Shown: piece after piece, positions 53,532 through 62,271 of the stretch
How positions within the stretch are numbered: the first letter of the stretch is position 1
Layout: every line of letters starts with the position of its first letter
NCBI RefSeq assembly: GCF_003688285.1
Contig: NZ_RCNT01000009.1
Span: forward strand, 117,000 to 180,999
DNA length: 64,000 nucleotides
Reading direction: 5' to 3'
From: Rhodophyticola porphyridii
GTDB taxonomy: Bacteria; Pseudomonadota; Alphaproteobacteria; Rhodobacterales; Rhodobacteraceae
The notes under the pieces: model-generated
Database searches by the model: none
Seen by the model: the letters and a program-made list of their open reading frames with translations, nothing else
Told to the model about the DNA's origin: nothing
Translations under genes and position numbers: made by a program

Positions 53532-54276
53532 TGCGCTGAGCGGCGTGCTGGCCCTTGACGGGCTGGTATGGATACTGGGTGTGACCGCGCTGGCCGGTGT
53601 GATCTATGGATTTGCCGGTTTCGGATCGGCGCTGATTTTCATGCCGCTGGCCACGATCTGGCTGGAGCCCGCCTTCGCGATAGCGGCCTTTTCGCTGTCT
53701 GCGGTCGTGTCGTTGTTCACGGTGGTGCCGCGGGCCTGGGGCGTGGCGGACAAACCGGCCACCTTCACCATGATCGGCGCGGCGTTTCTGAGCGCGCCCC
53801 TTGGCATCTACCTGCTGCGCGTGCTGGATGTGGACCTGATCCGGACCGCGGTGGCGGGCACGGTTCTGGGCACGCTGGCGGCGCTGATGGCGGGCTGGCG
53901 CTATGCCACGCGCCCGGGTTTCGCCGCACGTGCGGGGGTGGGCGCGGCGACCGGCATTCTGGGCGGGCTGACCGGGCTGATGGGGCCGATCGTGATCCTG
54001 TTCAATCTGGGCGCGGGCAACCGGGCCGATGTGATGCGGGCCAACACATTGCTGTTTCTGACGATCATCACCATTCTGGTTCTGCCGCAGATGGCGTTTC
54101 AGGGCATGCTGAGTGTCAGCGCCCTGTGGCTGGGCGTGCTGATGATGCCGGTCTATGCAATCGGCACACGATGCGGGCAGGCGTTGTTCGACCCTGCCTA
54201 TGATGTCCTGTACCGGCGTGTCGCTTATGGCATAATCGCCTTGGCGGGTGTGATGGGCCTGCCGGTCTGGCAATGA
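53524..54276 (+). CDS. TauE/SafE family sulfite exporter-like permease
   Basis: The product is a 250-aa membrane protein with about eight helices and the two-fold repeat of the TauE/SafE family: GVIYGFAGFGSALIFMPLA in the first half, GAATGILGGLTGLMGP in the second. Family members export sulfite, sulfoacetate or related anions. The start overlaps secF, so it is co-transcribed with the translocase genes. The actual substrate is unknown. Confidence 0.9.
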   Translation: MPDALSGVLALDGLVWILGVTALAGVIYGFAGFGSALIFMPLATIWLEPAFAIAAFSLSAVVSLFTVVPRAWGVADKPATFTMIGAAFLSAPLGIYLLRVLDVDLIRTAVAGTVLGTLAALMAGWRYATRPGFAARAGVGAATGILGGLTGLMGPIVILFNLGAGNRADVMRANTLLFLTIITILVLPQMAFQGMLSVSALWLGVLMMPVYAIGTRCGQALFDPAYDVLYRRVAYGIIALAGVMGLPVWQ

Positions 54277-54288
54277 AGGGCAAGCGCG

Positions 54289-54657
54289 ATGCGGCTGAAC
54301 GAAGTGCATTATGACGACAGCAAACCGGTTGACGGATATGGCCCCGGGTTTTTCCGCGTCGGCGGCGTGGTGATCGAGGGAGGCGTGTTGCTGCTGCCCT
54401 CGGGCGTGTCGCCATGGGACGGGTATGAGGCCAGTGCGCCGCTGCTGGCGGCGGCGCCGGAGATCGATGTGCTGCTGTTGGGAACGGGGGCGGAGATTGC
54501 CCATATTCCGGCAAAGCTGCGCGACGCGCTGGAGGGGGCGGGGGTCGGTCTTGAGGTTATGGCCTCGCCCTCGGCCTGCCGGACCTACAACGTCCTGCTG
54601 GCGGAGGGGCGGCGGATCGGGGCCGCGATCCTGCCGGTTCCGGGCGGGAGCGGCTGA
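54289..54657 (+). CDS. Mth938-like domain protein (NDUFAF3 family)
   Basis: The product is a 122-aa DUF498/Mth938 domain protein, related to the mitochondrial complex I assembly factor NDUFAF3. Typical stretches are VDGYGPGFFRVGGVVIEGG and DVLLLGTGAEIAHIP, with a C-terminal ACRTYNVLLAEGRRI. In alphaproteobacteria this gene commonly follows secDF. With the NDUFAF7-like methyltransferase at 24914, the window carries two complex I assembly-type relatives. Confidence 0.9.
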   Translation: MRLNEVHYDDSKPVDGYGPGFFRVGGVVIEGGVLLLPSGVSPWDGYEASAPLLAAAPEIDVLLLGTGAEIAHIPAKLRDALEGAGVGLEVMASPSACRTYNVLLAEGRRIGAAILPVPGGSG

Positions 54658-54685
54658 ACGGCGGCGCGGTCCCGCCGGTACCGGA

Positions 54686-55375
54686 TCAGGGCTCCAGTTC
54701 GCCCAGGATCATGACCCTGAGTTCCCGCTCCAGCTTGCGGCGCATGACCTCCTCGAAATGCTCGTGATTGATCGCGTGCTCGACGAAGGCGCCGGGGCCG
54801 CGGATCACCTCCTGTTCGTAATACAGCTCGATTTCCCGGGACGCACCGCCGATGGCGAGGCCGTTCACGGTGATGTTGTCGAGCGGAAAATGTTCATAGG
54901 CCGCCGCCGGGGGGAAACCGTCGTTGTTCTGGCCGTCGCCGGAGATATCGAGGGTCTGGAACAGGCAGGGCGGCGCCTCGGCGAAGCGTTCGGCGGCATA
55001 GCCTATGGCATAGCCGAGTGCGGTCGGGAAATCCGCGTGGCTGCGGGTGGCGGCGGCAATCTGTTCGGTGACGCCGACCAGATCCTCCTGCGTTTCGATC
55101 AGTGTCCAGTCGACGAGGATATCCTGCTGAAACCGGCCGCTCCATTCGTAGATGCCAAGGGCGACGGGGCCGGGGCCGTTGAAAAACCCGTTCTGCACCT
55201 CGGGCGACAGCAGGGCGGAGACAAGGCCGTTGATCTGAAGCGCATATTCGGCTTCGTCCACCGAGGCGGAGACATCCATGGCCAGAAGCAGCGCCAGCCT
55301 GCACTGCTCCTGCGCATGGGCGGGCAGGGCGGTGGCCGCGACAACGGCCAGCGTTGTCAGGGCCGGGCGGATCAC
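54686..55375 (-). CDS. DUF1194 domain protein (secreted von Willebrand A-like)
   Basis: The product is a 229-aa protein with a Sec signal (MIRPALTTLAVVAATALPAHA) and a vWA-like fold. LLLAMDVSASVDEAEYALQ contains the DxSxS metal-site motif, and QTLDISGDGQNNDG supplies a second metal-binding loop. It is annotated DUF1194 in relatives; function is unknown, presumably protein binding in the periplasm. It overlaps the glyoxalase gene by 4 nt. Confidence 0.88.
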   Translation of the reverse strand: MIRPALTTLAVVAATALPAHAQEQCRLALLLAMDVSASVDEAEYALQINGLVSALLSPEVQNGFFNGPGPVALGIYEWSGRFQQDILVDWTLIETQEDLVGVTEQIAAATRSHADFPTALGYAIGYAAERFAEAPPCLFQTLDISGDGQNNDGFPPAAAYEHFPLDNITVNGLAIGGASREIELYYEQEVIRGPGAFVEHAINHEHFEEVMRRKLERELRVMILGELEP

Positions 55376-55800
55376 CAGTGCCCGGTATTGGGCATCGAGG
55401 CCCAGGGTTCGGTCGGGGCCAGACGCTCCCCTTCCTGCAACAGCTCGATCGAGATGTTGTCGGGGGACCGGACGAAGGCCATGTGCCCGTCGCGCGGGGG
55501 GCGGTTGATGGTGACGCCCGCATCCATCAGTTTCTGGCAGAGGTCGTAGATGTTATCCACGCGATAGGCCAGATGGCCGAAATGGCGGCTGTCCGAGGGC
55601 AGGCCCTCGTCGCCGTCCCAGTTATAAGTCAGCTCGATCGGGCATTCCTCCTGGCCCGGGGGGGCCATGAAGACCAGCGTGAAGCGCCCGCCCTCGTTTT
55701 CCATGCGCTTGGTCTCGCGCAGGCCAAGCTGCTGGTAGAAGGTCATGCTGGCCTCCAGATCCTTTACGCGCACCATGGTGTGAAGGTATTTCAGTCCCAT
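55372..55800 (-). CDS. gloA: Lactoylglutathione lyase (glyoxalase I) family protein
   Basis: The product is a 142-aa vicinal-oxygen-chelate protein. The metal ligands expected for GloA are visible: His in YLHTMVRVKD, Glu in CPIELTYNWD, His in HFGHLAYRVDN, and Glu in ISIELLQEG. It detoxifies methylglyoxal via glutathione. It is the first gene of a two-gene unit with the DUF1194 gene. Confidence 0.92.
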   Translation of the reverse strand: MGLKYLHTMVRVKDLEASMTFYQQLGLRETKRMENEGGRFTLVFMAPPGQEECPIELTYNWDGDEGLPSDSRHFGHLAYRVDNIYDLCQKLMDAGVTINRPPRDGHMAFVRSPDNISIELLQEGERLAPTEPWASMPNTGHW

Positions 55801-56040
55801 ATCGGTATCTCCCTGCTTGCCTTTTGCGACAGCCTAGCGCGGGTTTCACGCAATCACACCCTCTGAGTTCGGTAAACTTCCCGTGCGGTGGGCGAAACCG
55901 GGCGGAACGGCGCCCATGGCGGAGGCCCCCCGAGCAGAAGGGCCGCGCGCCATGGGCCGGGCAAGCGGCCTCGGAGATGCGGAAATGCCGCCCGTGGATC
56001 CGTGGCGTCTCCCTTTATCTTGCGTGCCCCGCCCGGGCTG

Positions 56041-56058
56041 ATGCAAGATGTTGTAGAT
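56041..56058. promoter_or_regulatory. Candidate NrdR-like box upstream of thyX
   Basis: ATGCAAGATGTTGTAGAT lies 32 nt before the thyX start. Its complement, CTACAACATCTTGCAT, resembles the ACA-AT-TCTTG core of alphaproteobacterial ribonucleotide-reductase regulatory boxes. A related sequence (CCACCATATCTTGTATGG) occurs at 27996-28013. The match is by eye and weak. The rest of the 289-nt gap between gloA and thyX (55801-56089) shows no gene. Confidence 0.3.
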
Positions 56059-56089
56059 CCCGAATCTTCAGAATGAAAGAGTCCTTCCC

Positions 56090-56995
56090 ATGCCGTTGAC
56101 CCCCGAGCAATTGGCCGACATCGACGCCAGCCGCCAGAACCCGCAACCGACCCTGCGCGCCGTGGCCCCGGGGATGGAGCAGCATCTCTACACGGCGCAG
56201 CCGGTGCTGGACCACGGGTTCGTGCGGGTCATCGACTATATGGGCGACGATGCGGCGATCGTGCAGGCGGCTCGGGTGAGCTATGGCGCGGGCACGAAAA
56301 AAGCGCGCGATGATAGCGGGTTGATCCGCTATCTGATGCGGCACTGGCATTCCACCCCGTTCGAGATGTGCGAGATCAAGCTGCATGTGAAACTGCCGGT
56401 CTTCGTGGCGCGGCAATGGATCCGGCACCGCACGGCGAATGTGAACGAGTACTCCGCGCGTTATTCGATTCTGGACCGGGAGTTCTACATCCCCGCGCCG
56501 GAACACCTGGCCGCGCAATCCACGGTGAACAATCAGGGGCGCGGCGAGGTGCTGCAGGGCGCGGAGGCCGCGCGGGTGCTGGAGGTGCTGAAGGCCGACA
56601 GTGCGCGCGCCTATGACCACTACGAGGAGATGCTGAGCCAGGAGGGGCAGGCGGGGCTGGCCCGCGAACTGGCGCGGATGAACCTGCCCGCCAATGTCTA
56701 CACCCAATGGTACTGGAAGGTGGATCTGCACAACCTGTTCCATTTCCTGCGGCTGCGTGCGGATGCCCATGCGCAATTCGAGATCCGGGTCTATGCGGAG
56801 GCCATCGCGGAGATGGTGAAGGACTGGGTGCCCGCGGCTTACGGCGCGTTCGAGGATTATCGGATGGGCGGGGTGAACCTGAGCGGCAAGGCGGTCGAAG
56901 TGCTGAAACGCCGGCTCGCCGGGGAGACGGTGACGCAGGAGGCGTCGGGGATGAGCAAGGGCGAATGGCGGGAGTTTGAGGGAGTGTTTGGGTGA
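56090..56995 (+). CDS. thyX: FAD-dependent thymidylate synthase
   Basis: The product is a 301-aa flavin-dependent thymidylate synthase that makes dTMP using folate and NADPH. The ThyX signature is visible in [15 protein letters not shown] (about residues 122-136), with [16 protein letters not shown] before it and [22 protein letters not shown] after. No thyA is in the window. Confidence 0.96.
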   Translation: MPLTPEQLADIDASRQNPQPTLRAVAPGMEQHLYTAQPVLDHGFVRVIDYMGDDAAIVQAARVSYGAGTKKARDDSGLIRYLMRHWHSTPFEMCEIKLHVKLPVFVARQWIRHRTANVNEYSARYSILDREFYIPAPEHLAAQSTVNNQGRGEVLQGAEAARVLEVLKADSARAYDHYEEMLSQEGQAGLARELARMNLPANVYTQWYWKVDLHNLFHFLRLRADAHAQFEIRVYAEAIAEMVKDWVPAAYGAFEDYRMGGVNLSGKAVEVLKRRLAGETVTQEASGMSKGEWREFEGVFG

Positions 56996-57126
56996 GGCGA
57001 TTCGAGTAGCCAAATTTTTTGCATGGCGAAGTGTGAGATCCGGCTCAAGCTCCCGGGAACCTCAGTCTATTGACCTGAAGTGCTTTTTTCCGCTTCACTT
57101 CCACTCCGACAAGGCTGGAGGCAAAG

Positions 57127-58176
57127 ATGAGTAATCTTGAAACTTCGATATCTGCGCTCGCAGAGCGGGTTCGGCAGCACTCTGAAACCATCCAAACTGA
57201 GGAAGCGGTGAAGACCTCAGTTGTGCTTCCGTTCTTGAGAGCGCTTGGCTACGATGTATTCAATCCGGGCGAAGTTATTCCAGAGTTTACTGCAGATACG
57301 CCTGGCAAGCGTGGTGAAAAAGTTGACTACGCCATTAAAAAAGATGACGAAATGTTGCTTCTGATTGAATGTAAGGGGCTGAGCACGCAGTTGAACCAAC
57401 GCCATCTAAGTCAGTTATTTCGCTATTTCACTGTTACGAATACCAGGTTTGCCTTGCTGACCAACGGACGTGAATATCAATTCTTTACGGATCTAGATGA
57501 ACCTAACAGAATGGATGAAAAGCCATTTTTCATATTTGACCTGCTGGAGATTTCCCCCTCATCCATTTCAGAGCTAAATAAATTCTCTAAATCTAATTTT
57601 AGCGTAGATGCCATTTTAGCGCAAGCTGAGCGTTTGAGATACGTTTCGGCAACAAAGCGACTCCTCTCCCATTGGTTTGAGAATCCGCCTGCTGACTTGG
57701 TAAAGTTAGTGGCTTCAGAAGTCCACAATGGACGAATTACGTCACAAGTGCGTGAAAACATCTCAAAGATAGTTGTGACAGCATTTCGAGAGATTGTGCG
57801 AGATCAATTACAGACGCGGCTTTCTACTGCTCTGGAAGATCCCATGGGGATAGAGGCCGAATTGGACGCACCGATTGCGAATAGAGAAATCGAGACGACT
57901 GACGAGGAGCGAGAGGGATTTTTACTGATCAAGGCGCTTCTGCGAGGGGATGTTAGTGCTGATAGGGTGGCAATCAGAGATGCGAAATCTTACTGTGCGA
58001 TACTGCTGGATGACAATAATAGAAAGCCTCTAGCCAGGCTTCATTTTAATGGCAAAAACAAATCTATAAGTCTTTTTGACGGATTAAAGGAGGATCGTTT
58101 TCAAATATCCTCACTTGATGAGATAATTTCGTTAAGGGGTCGGCTTATTGCTACGGCGCAAAAGTACGATAATTAG
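57127..58176 (+). CDS. Orphan restriction-endonuclease-like protein (type I HsdR N-terminal/PDDEXK fold)
   Basis: The product is a 349-aa protein whose first 160 residues match the HsdR N-terminal nuclease type: EEAVKTSVVLPFLRALGYDV, KVDYAIKKDDEMLLLIECKG (the D-Xn-ExK catalytic pattern), and LSQLFRYFTVTNTRFALLTNG. The remainder is helical with no helicase motifs, so it is not a full HsdR. There are no methylase or specificity genes beside it. The gene and its flanks are strongly AT-richer than thyX and DUF2177 on either side, indicating an insertion. It may be a defence or solitary regulatory nuclease-fold protein. Confidence 0.83.
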   Translation: MSNLETSISALAERVRQHSETIQTEEAVKTSVVLPFLRALGYDVFNPGEVIPEFTADTPGKRGEKVDYAIKKDDEMLLLIECKGLSTQLNQRHLSQLFRYFTVTNTRFALLTNGREYQFFTDLDEPNRMDEKPFFIFDLLEISPSSISELNKFSKSNFSVDAILAQAERLRYVSATKRLLSHWFENPPADLVKLVASEVHNGRITSQVRENISKIVVTAFREIVRDQLQTRLSTALEDPMGIEAELDAPIANREIETTDEEREGFLLIKALLRGDVSADRVAIRDAKSYCAILLDDNNRKPLARLHFNGKNKSISLFDGLKEDRFQISSLDEIISLRGRLIATAQKYDN

Positions 58177-58305
58177 TATTGGCATGGACAGTGATGTGGT
58201 TTTTCATGACGAGTTTTGAGAGATGGATTGTTAGCTACCCCTCACTCGGCATGGACGGGTACTTGTAGGGCGCTACATCACTTGAAGTCCCAACCGGAGC
58301 CGCCC

Positions 58306-58707
58306 ATGTCCCTTCTGATCCTGTTTCTCGCCACGTCGCTCATCTTCCTCATCGCCGATGCGATCATGCTGTCCACGGTCATCCAGCCGATCTTCCAGCG
58401 CCATCTGGGGGACGGGCTTTATGGCGGGTTTCGGATGGTTCCGGCGATCCTCTTCTACCTCGTGGCGATGCTGGGCATTCTCTATTTCGCGGGCTGGCCC
58501 GCACTGCGGGACGGGACACCCCATACCGCGCTGATCAACGGGGCGATCCTGGGTTTCGTGACCTATGGCACCTATGAGTTGACCTCCTGGGCGGTGATGC
58601 GCGACTGGCATCCGCAGATGGTGGTGGTCGACATGGCCTGGGGCACGGTGCTGACGGCCGGTTCGGCCTGGGGCGGTGTGATGGTGGCCCGCGCCTTCGC
58701 CGCCTAA
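58306..58707 (+). CDS. DUF2177 family membrane protein
   Basis: The product is a 133-aa protein with four membrane helices, typical of DUF2177: IFLIADAIMLSTVIQPIFQ in helix 1 and its loop, and GFVTYGTYELTSWAVMRDW in helix 3. The start at 58306 lies 8 nt after a GGAG. It is convergent with the next gene, overlapping it by 4 nt. Function is unknown. Confidence 0.88.
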   Translation: MSLLILFLATSLIFLIADAIMLSTVIQPIFQRHLGDGLYGGFRMVPAILFYLVAMLGILYFAGWPALRDGTPHTALINGAILGFVTYGTYELTSWAVMRDWHPQMVVVDMAWGTVLTAGSAWGGVMVARAFAA

Positions 58708-58997
58708 CCGTCCACGGGCATCAGCCCCCGCACCCGGTTCATCGCATCGGCGCGCATGGCCGCGACCAGATCGGGATTGCTGTCTTCCCAGTCCTTGAAC
58801 GCCGCATAGGCCGCGGTCATCTGCGCGAACCGTTCCAGCGTGCCGCGCGGGGCCAGATCGAAGCCGGTCACGAAATAGGTTTTGACCGTATCGTAGGTCG
58901 CGGTGCAGGCCTGCATTTCCTGCGGGCTCATCGGGCGCGTCGCGGCGGTGGCGTCGCAGGCGTAGTAAAGGGCCAGAACGGCCAGGAATTCGGACAT
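58704..58997 (-). CDS. Hypothetical small protein with N-terminal hydrophobic segment
   Basis: The product is a 97-aa protein with a short hydrophobic N-terminus (FLAVLALYYACDATAA) that may be a signal or anchor, followed by a helical soluble domain (PMSPQEMQACTATYDTVKTYF, FKDWEDSNPDLVAAM). AGGAG lies upstream of a double ATG (59000/58997). Not assigned to a family. Convergent with DUF2177. Confidence 0.72.
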   Translation of the reverse strand: MSEFLAVLALYYACDATAATRPMSPQEMQACTATYDTVKTYFVTGFDLAPRGTLERFAQMTAAYAAFKDWEDSNPDLVAAMRADAMNRVRGLMPVDG

Positions 58998-59266
58998 CAT
59001 GCTGCTCCTCTCCCCTTGGATTGGGATGGGAGGCGGCGGTGCGGCGGAATGGGGCGTCGGGGAGGGGCCGCCCCATAGCGGCCGTCACCTCCCGGTTTTG
59101 GTCTGGAATCGAGCCTAGCCCGATATGTTCGAAAATACCGTTAACGGCCCGGACGGCCCCGCGGCGGGCGCCCGAAACCGGCCGTGCCGCCCGGGAAACA
59201 GGCGGCTGGCCGAAAAATGCTGCAAGGCAGAAAAGCGCCGCCCGGGATGGTCCGCGCAGCGCATGT

Positions 59267-59287
59267 GACCCCGGCCGTACCGGGGTC
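59267..59287 (-). terminator. Hairpin downstream of cspA
   Basis: An 8-bp perfect stem, GACCCCGG (59267-59274) and CCGGGGTC (59280-59287), with a 5-nt loop lies directly after the minus-strand cspA stop at 59291. No T-run follows, so it may protect the 3' end rather than terminate. The remaining 59001-59266 stretch holds no recognised gene. Confidence 0.5.
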
Positions 59288-59290
59288 GGT

Positions 59291-59497
59291 TCAGAGTTTT
59301 ACCAACTCCACAGCCGACGCGCGGCCGTCGCGGCCCTCGCGCAGCTCGTAGCTGATCTTTTCATTGTCGGCGAGGCCGGTCATGCCAGCGCGTTCCACAG
59401 CCGAGATATGCACAAATACGTCCTTGCCGCCATCATCGGGGGCAATGAACCCGTAGCCTTTGGTGGTGTTGAACCATTTTACAGTGCCTGTGGGCAT
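59291..59497 (-). CDS. cspA: Cold-shock domain protein (CspA family)
   Basis: The product is a 68-aa single cold-shock domain. RNP1 is KGYGFIAP, RNP2 is VFVHISAV, and the N-terminus MPTGTVKWFNTTK is typical. It binds single-stranded RNA/DNA as an RNA chaperone. The 222-nt region upstream (59498-59719) has no convincing gene and may provide a long leader, common for cspA genes. Confidence 0.96.
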   Translation of the reverse strand: MPTGTVKWFNTTKGYGFIAPDDGGKDVFVHISAVERAGMTGLADNEKISYELREGRDGRASAVELVKL

Positions 59498-59719
59498 CGT
59501 CGTCGTCTTTCCTTCTCAGTCAGTCCCGCCCGCGGTAATGCGGCGGCGCGGTGTCGTCAGGGCCGTCCTGTTGGAGTGCCTTCTTGAGAGGGCGGTTCAG
59601 CGTAAACCTGTTGTCACGACAAAAATTGTGGGGCGAAATCGGAAAAAGGCAAGGGGTGGGTTGCGGCACCGGTCGCTTTGGCATCAATTCGCATGGCAAT
59701 CGGGCAAAGGGCGGAAAAG

Positions 59720-60043
59720 ATGATCGTTTACGGGCTGAAGACATGTGACACCTGCCGGAAAGCGGTGAAGGCGCTTGCGGTAGAGGGCCGGGAGCCGGTG
59801 TTGCGCGATATCCGCGCCGCGCCGCTGTCGCCCGAGGACCTGGCCCGGTTTCTGGAGGCCTTCGGGGCGGATCTGGTCAATCGCCGGTCGACCACATGGC
59901 GGGGCCTGTCCGAGGCGGAGCGCGCGGCCGCACCCGAGGTTTTGCTGCGGGCGCATCCGGCGTTGATGAAGCGCCCGGTGATCGACACGGACGGGCGGCT
60001 TTATCTGGGCTGGGACGCCACGGTTCAGGCGGCGGTCATCTAG
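59720..60043 (+). CDS. ArsC/Spx family reductase-like protein
   Basis: The product is a 107-aa thioredoxin-fold protein of the ArsC/Spx/MgsR group. It opens MIVYGLKTCDTCRKAVKAL with a CxxC pair, and has VNRRSTTWRGLSEAER and LMKRPVIDTDGRLYLGWD. The CxxC resembles Spx redox sensors, but genuine arsenate reduction cannot be excluded. It overlaps the convergent doxX gene by 8 nt. No ars genes are nearby. Confidence 0.85.
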   Translation: MIVYGLKTCDTCRKAVKALAVEGREPVLRDIRAAPLSPEDLARFLEAFGADLVNRRSTTWRGLSEAERAAAPEVLLRAHPALMKRPVIDTDGRLYLGWDATVQAAVI

Positions 60044-60593
60044 GGGCGCGCTGCGCGCGGCCGAGCAGCGCATCGACCGAGAGCGGGCCCGCGCCGCGGA
60101 ACACCAGTACCAGCAGCAGGAATACCCAGAACGCGCGTTGATCGAGGATCAGGCTGCCGGGGGCGCCGTCGAACCAGCGGCCGATATCCTCGGCCCCGAT
60201 CCCATGGCCGTAGATATCGACCCAGCTTTGCGCGACGACGAAGCCGATCATGCCCAGAGCGGCGAGCCGGGTGAGAAACCCGATGAGGATCAGGAACGGC
60301 AGGACGAATTCGGCGATTGTGCCGGCGACCACCATCGCATGGGCCATGATGCCGAGTTGCCCGGGGTCGTAACCCGCCGCTTCGAACAGGCGCGGCGTGA
60401 TCTGGGTATAGGCGCCGAAATCGACATTGTAGAAGCCGAGGATCCCCTCGCCCAGCTTGGTCTGGCCGGAGTTCCAGTAGTAGATCAGGAGCGTTCCGGC
60501 GAAGATCAGCCGCGCGAGCGTGGGGATCAGGGCCGGGGCAAGGGCTTCGAGGGCGCCGAAGATGCGGTGATGGAGCTGGATCAGGGCGGTCAT
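60036..60593 (-). CDS. DoxX family membrane protein of the bufferin operon (BufD-type)
   Basis: The product is a 185-aa four-helix inner-membrane protein of the DoxX family (ARLIFAGTLLIYYWNSGQTK, EFVLPFLILIGFLTRLAALG). It is the last gene of the bufA-bufB-bufC-doxX operon, with its start overlapping the bufC stop (ATGA). DoxX proteins accompany bufferin operons in other proteobacteria; a redox or membrane role is assumed by family. Confidence 0.87.
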   Translation of the reverse strand: MTALIQLHHRIFGALEALAPALIPTLARLIFAGTLLIYYWNSGQTKLGEGILGFYNVDFGAYTQITPRLFEAAGYDPGQLGIMAHAMVVAGTIAEFVLPFLILIGFLTRLAALGMIGFVVAQSWVDIYGHGIGAEDIGRWFDGAPGSLILDQRAFWVFLLLVLVFRGAGPLSVDALLGRAQRAPR

Positions 60594-61333
60594 AAGTCTT
60601 TCCGTTCGAGGGTGAGGGCGCCGCTGGCGATGAAGAGGGAGAGCAGCGCGGAGATATCGGCCTCGGGTTCGGCCGCAAGCGTTGCCGCCATCGCCTCGGC
60701 CAGGCTGATGCGGCCTTTCAGCAGGCGCGCGAGGGTGACGCCGCCTCGGGGCAGAAGATGCGGCGCCGGATCGAAGCGGGGTCGCGTGATCAGGATATCC
60801 TGCGCGCCGCCTGTCGGTCCGGGGGCTGCGCTGTCGGTATTCGCGCGCCAGATCGCGAAGATGGGGTAGCGCGACTGAACGACCAGCGTGGCCGGCGCGA
60901 CCAGCGGTTTCAGGGCCAGCATCGCATCCGGGTCGAGACCGCCGACATCCAGCGGGGCGGCATCGGCGGCATGGTAGGATTGGCGCAGGCCAAGCTCCAG
61001 CCGTGCGATGTCCGGCAGATAGGGCAGATGGGCCACCGGCGGAAAGCTTGCCAGAAAGCCCGGCAGGCGCTGGCCGTAAAGCTGAAGCCGGGGGCTGGTG
61101 GGGGGATGGGCGCGCACGAACACCCCTGCCATGGCCTTGAAGAACGCATCGCCCACCAGTTTGCGCAGGACCGGAAACCCGGTTTCCAGCGCCTCTGTCA
61201 GGGACACGACCACATTGTTGCGATAGACATCGAACCGCTTGCCCACAGGGCCGCCGAACCCATCGCTCAGCCCCCCGGGCGCGGCGCGGTCCGGGTTCAG
61301 AACCGCATCGGTGAAGCTGGATTGACGGTGCAT
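60590..61333 (-). CDS. bufC: DUF2063 domain protein, bufferin maturation partner (BufC-type)
   Basis: The product is a 247-aa protein with the N-terminal DUF2063 (HvfC/BufC) domain: RFDVYRNNVVVSLTEALETGFPVLRKLVGDAFF and FLASFPPVAHLPYLPDIARLE segments are typical. Such proteins act as recognition partners that bring the precursor to the DUF692 enzyme. ATG 61333 is chosen, 9 nt after bufB. A more 5' open frame lies inside bufB. Confidence 0.88.
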   Translation of the reverse strand: MHRQSSFTDAVLNPDRAAPGGLSDGFGGPVGKRFDVYRNNVVVSLTEALETGFPVLRKLVGDAFFKAMAGVFVRAHPPTSPRLQLYGQRLPGFLASFPPVAHLPYLPDIARLELGLRQSYHAADAAPLDVGGLDPDAMLALKPLVAPATLVVQSRYPIFAIWRANTDSAAPGPTGGAQDILITRPRFDPAPHLLPRGGVTLARLLKGRISLAEAMAATLAAEPEADISALLSLFIASGALTLERKDL

Positions 61334-61341
61334 GGCCGGGC

Positions 61342-62196
61342 TCACGCGGTGACCGGGGACAGGATCGCGTCCGCGCGCGCGGCCTCGGCCCGCAATGTGG
61401 CGAAGGCCGGCACGTCCGTGTCCCATTCGATCAGCGTGGGCCGCGGGCCCGATTGCGCGATCGTGTAGCGATAGAGCGCCCAGACCGGATCCACGACCGC
61501 GCATCCGTGGCTGTCGATCAGAAGCGGGCGGCCCGTGTCATCCACATCCTCGTCATGGCCGCCCAGATGCACCTCCCCCACCTGGGAGAGCGGGAAGGCG
61601 TCGATGTAGGCGCGTGCGTCGGTGCCCTGATTTGTGGCGGAGACGAAGACGTTATTGATGTCGAGCAGCAGGCCGCACCCGGTGCGGCGGGCCAGCTCGG
61701 ACAGAAAATCCACCTCCTCCATCGTGGTTTCGTCAAAGGCCAGATAGGTGGAGGGGTTTTCCAGAAGCATCCGGCGACCCAGCACATCCTGCACCTGCCC
61801 GATATGGGCGGCGACGCGGGCCAGCGTGGCATCGGTGTAAGGCAGGGGGAGCAGATCGTTCAGATAGCCCGTGTCATGGGTGGACCAGGCCAGATGTTCG
61901 GAAAAGCTTGCCGGGTCGAGCCAGTCGCACAGACGCCTGAGACGGCCCAGGTGATCGCGGTCGAGCGGCCGGTCGCCGCCGATCGACAGGCCGACGCCAT
62001 GCACGGAGATCGGGAAGCGCTCGGCCAGGGCGCGGAGTTGCGCGATCGGGCGGCCACCGTCGCCCATGTAGTTTTCGGCATGGATTTCAAGCCAGCCGAC
62101 CGGGCCGGGATCGGCGACAAGATCGGCATAGTGCCTGGACTTGTACCCGATGCCGGCGGCATGGGGCAGACTGGACGGAACGGACATGTCGCGCAT
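61342..62196 (-). CDS. bufB: DUF692 multinuclear iron oxidative enzyme (MNIO; BufB-type)
   Basis: The product is an approximately 284-aa TIM-barrel enzyme of the DUF692/MbnB family. Metal-ligand segments typical of the family are present: [65 protein letters not shown] and [13 protein letters not shown] enzymes modify cysteines of ribosomal precursor peptides, using iron and oxygen. Starts at 62196 and 62187 are both possible. It follows the precursor gene after a gap containing a strong hairpin. Confidence 0.93.
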   Translation of the reverse strand: MRDMSVPSSLPHAAGIGYKSRHYADLVADPGPVGWLEIHAENYMGDGGRPIAQLRALAERFPISVHGVGLSIGGDRPLDRDHLGRLRRLCDWLDPASFSEHLAWSTHDTGYLNDLLPLPYTDATLARVAAHIGQVQDVLGRRMLLENPSTYLAFDETTMEEVDFLSELARRTGCGLLLDINNVFVSATNQGTDARAYIDAFPLSQVGEVHLGGHDEDVDDTGRPLLIDSHGCAVVDPVWALYRYTIAQSGPRPTLIEWDTDVPAFATLRAEAARADAILSPVTA

Positions 62197-62219
62197 GATA
62201 CACCGATTTCTGGCAGGCG

Positions 62220-62255
62220 GGCACCCCGGCGCGGTTTGCACGGCGCCGGGGTGCC
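62220..62255 (-). promoter_or_regulatory. Strong intercistronic hairpin between bufA and bufB
   Basis: A perfect 13-bp inverted repeat (arms 62220-62232 and 62243-62255, GC-rich core GCACCCCGGCGC) with a 10-nt loop sits between the bufA stop (62272) and the bufB start. There is no T-tract after it on the minus strand. It could act as a partial terminator or RNA-stabilising stem, giving more precursor than enzyme. Confidence 0.7.
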
Positions 62256-62271
62256 GGAAATGGGCCGGATT

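Noticed and set aside
59520..59744. 74-codon minus-strand frame upstream of cspA
   Set aside because: No clear ribosome site or recognised motif; overlaps the start of the ArsC/Spx-like gene and is better explained as the cspA leader.
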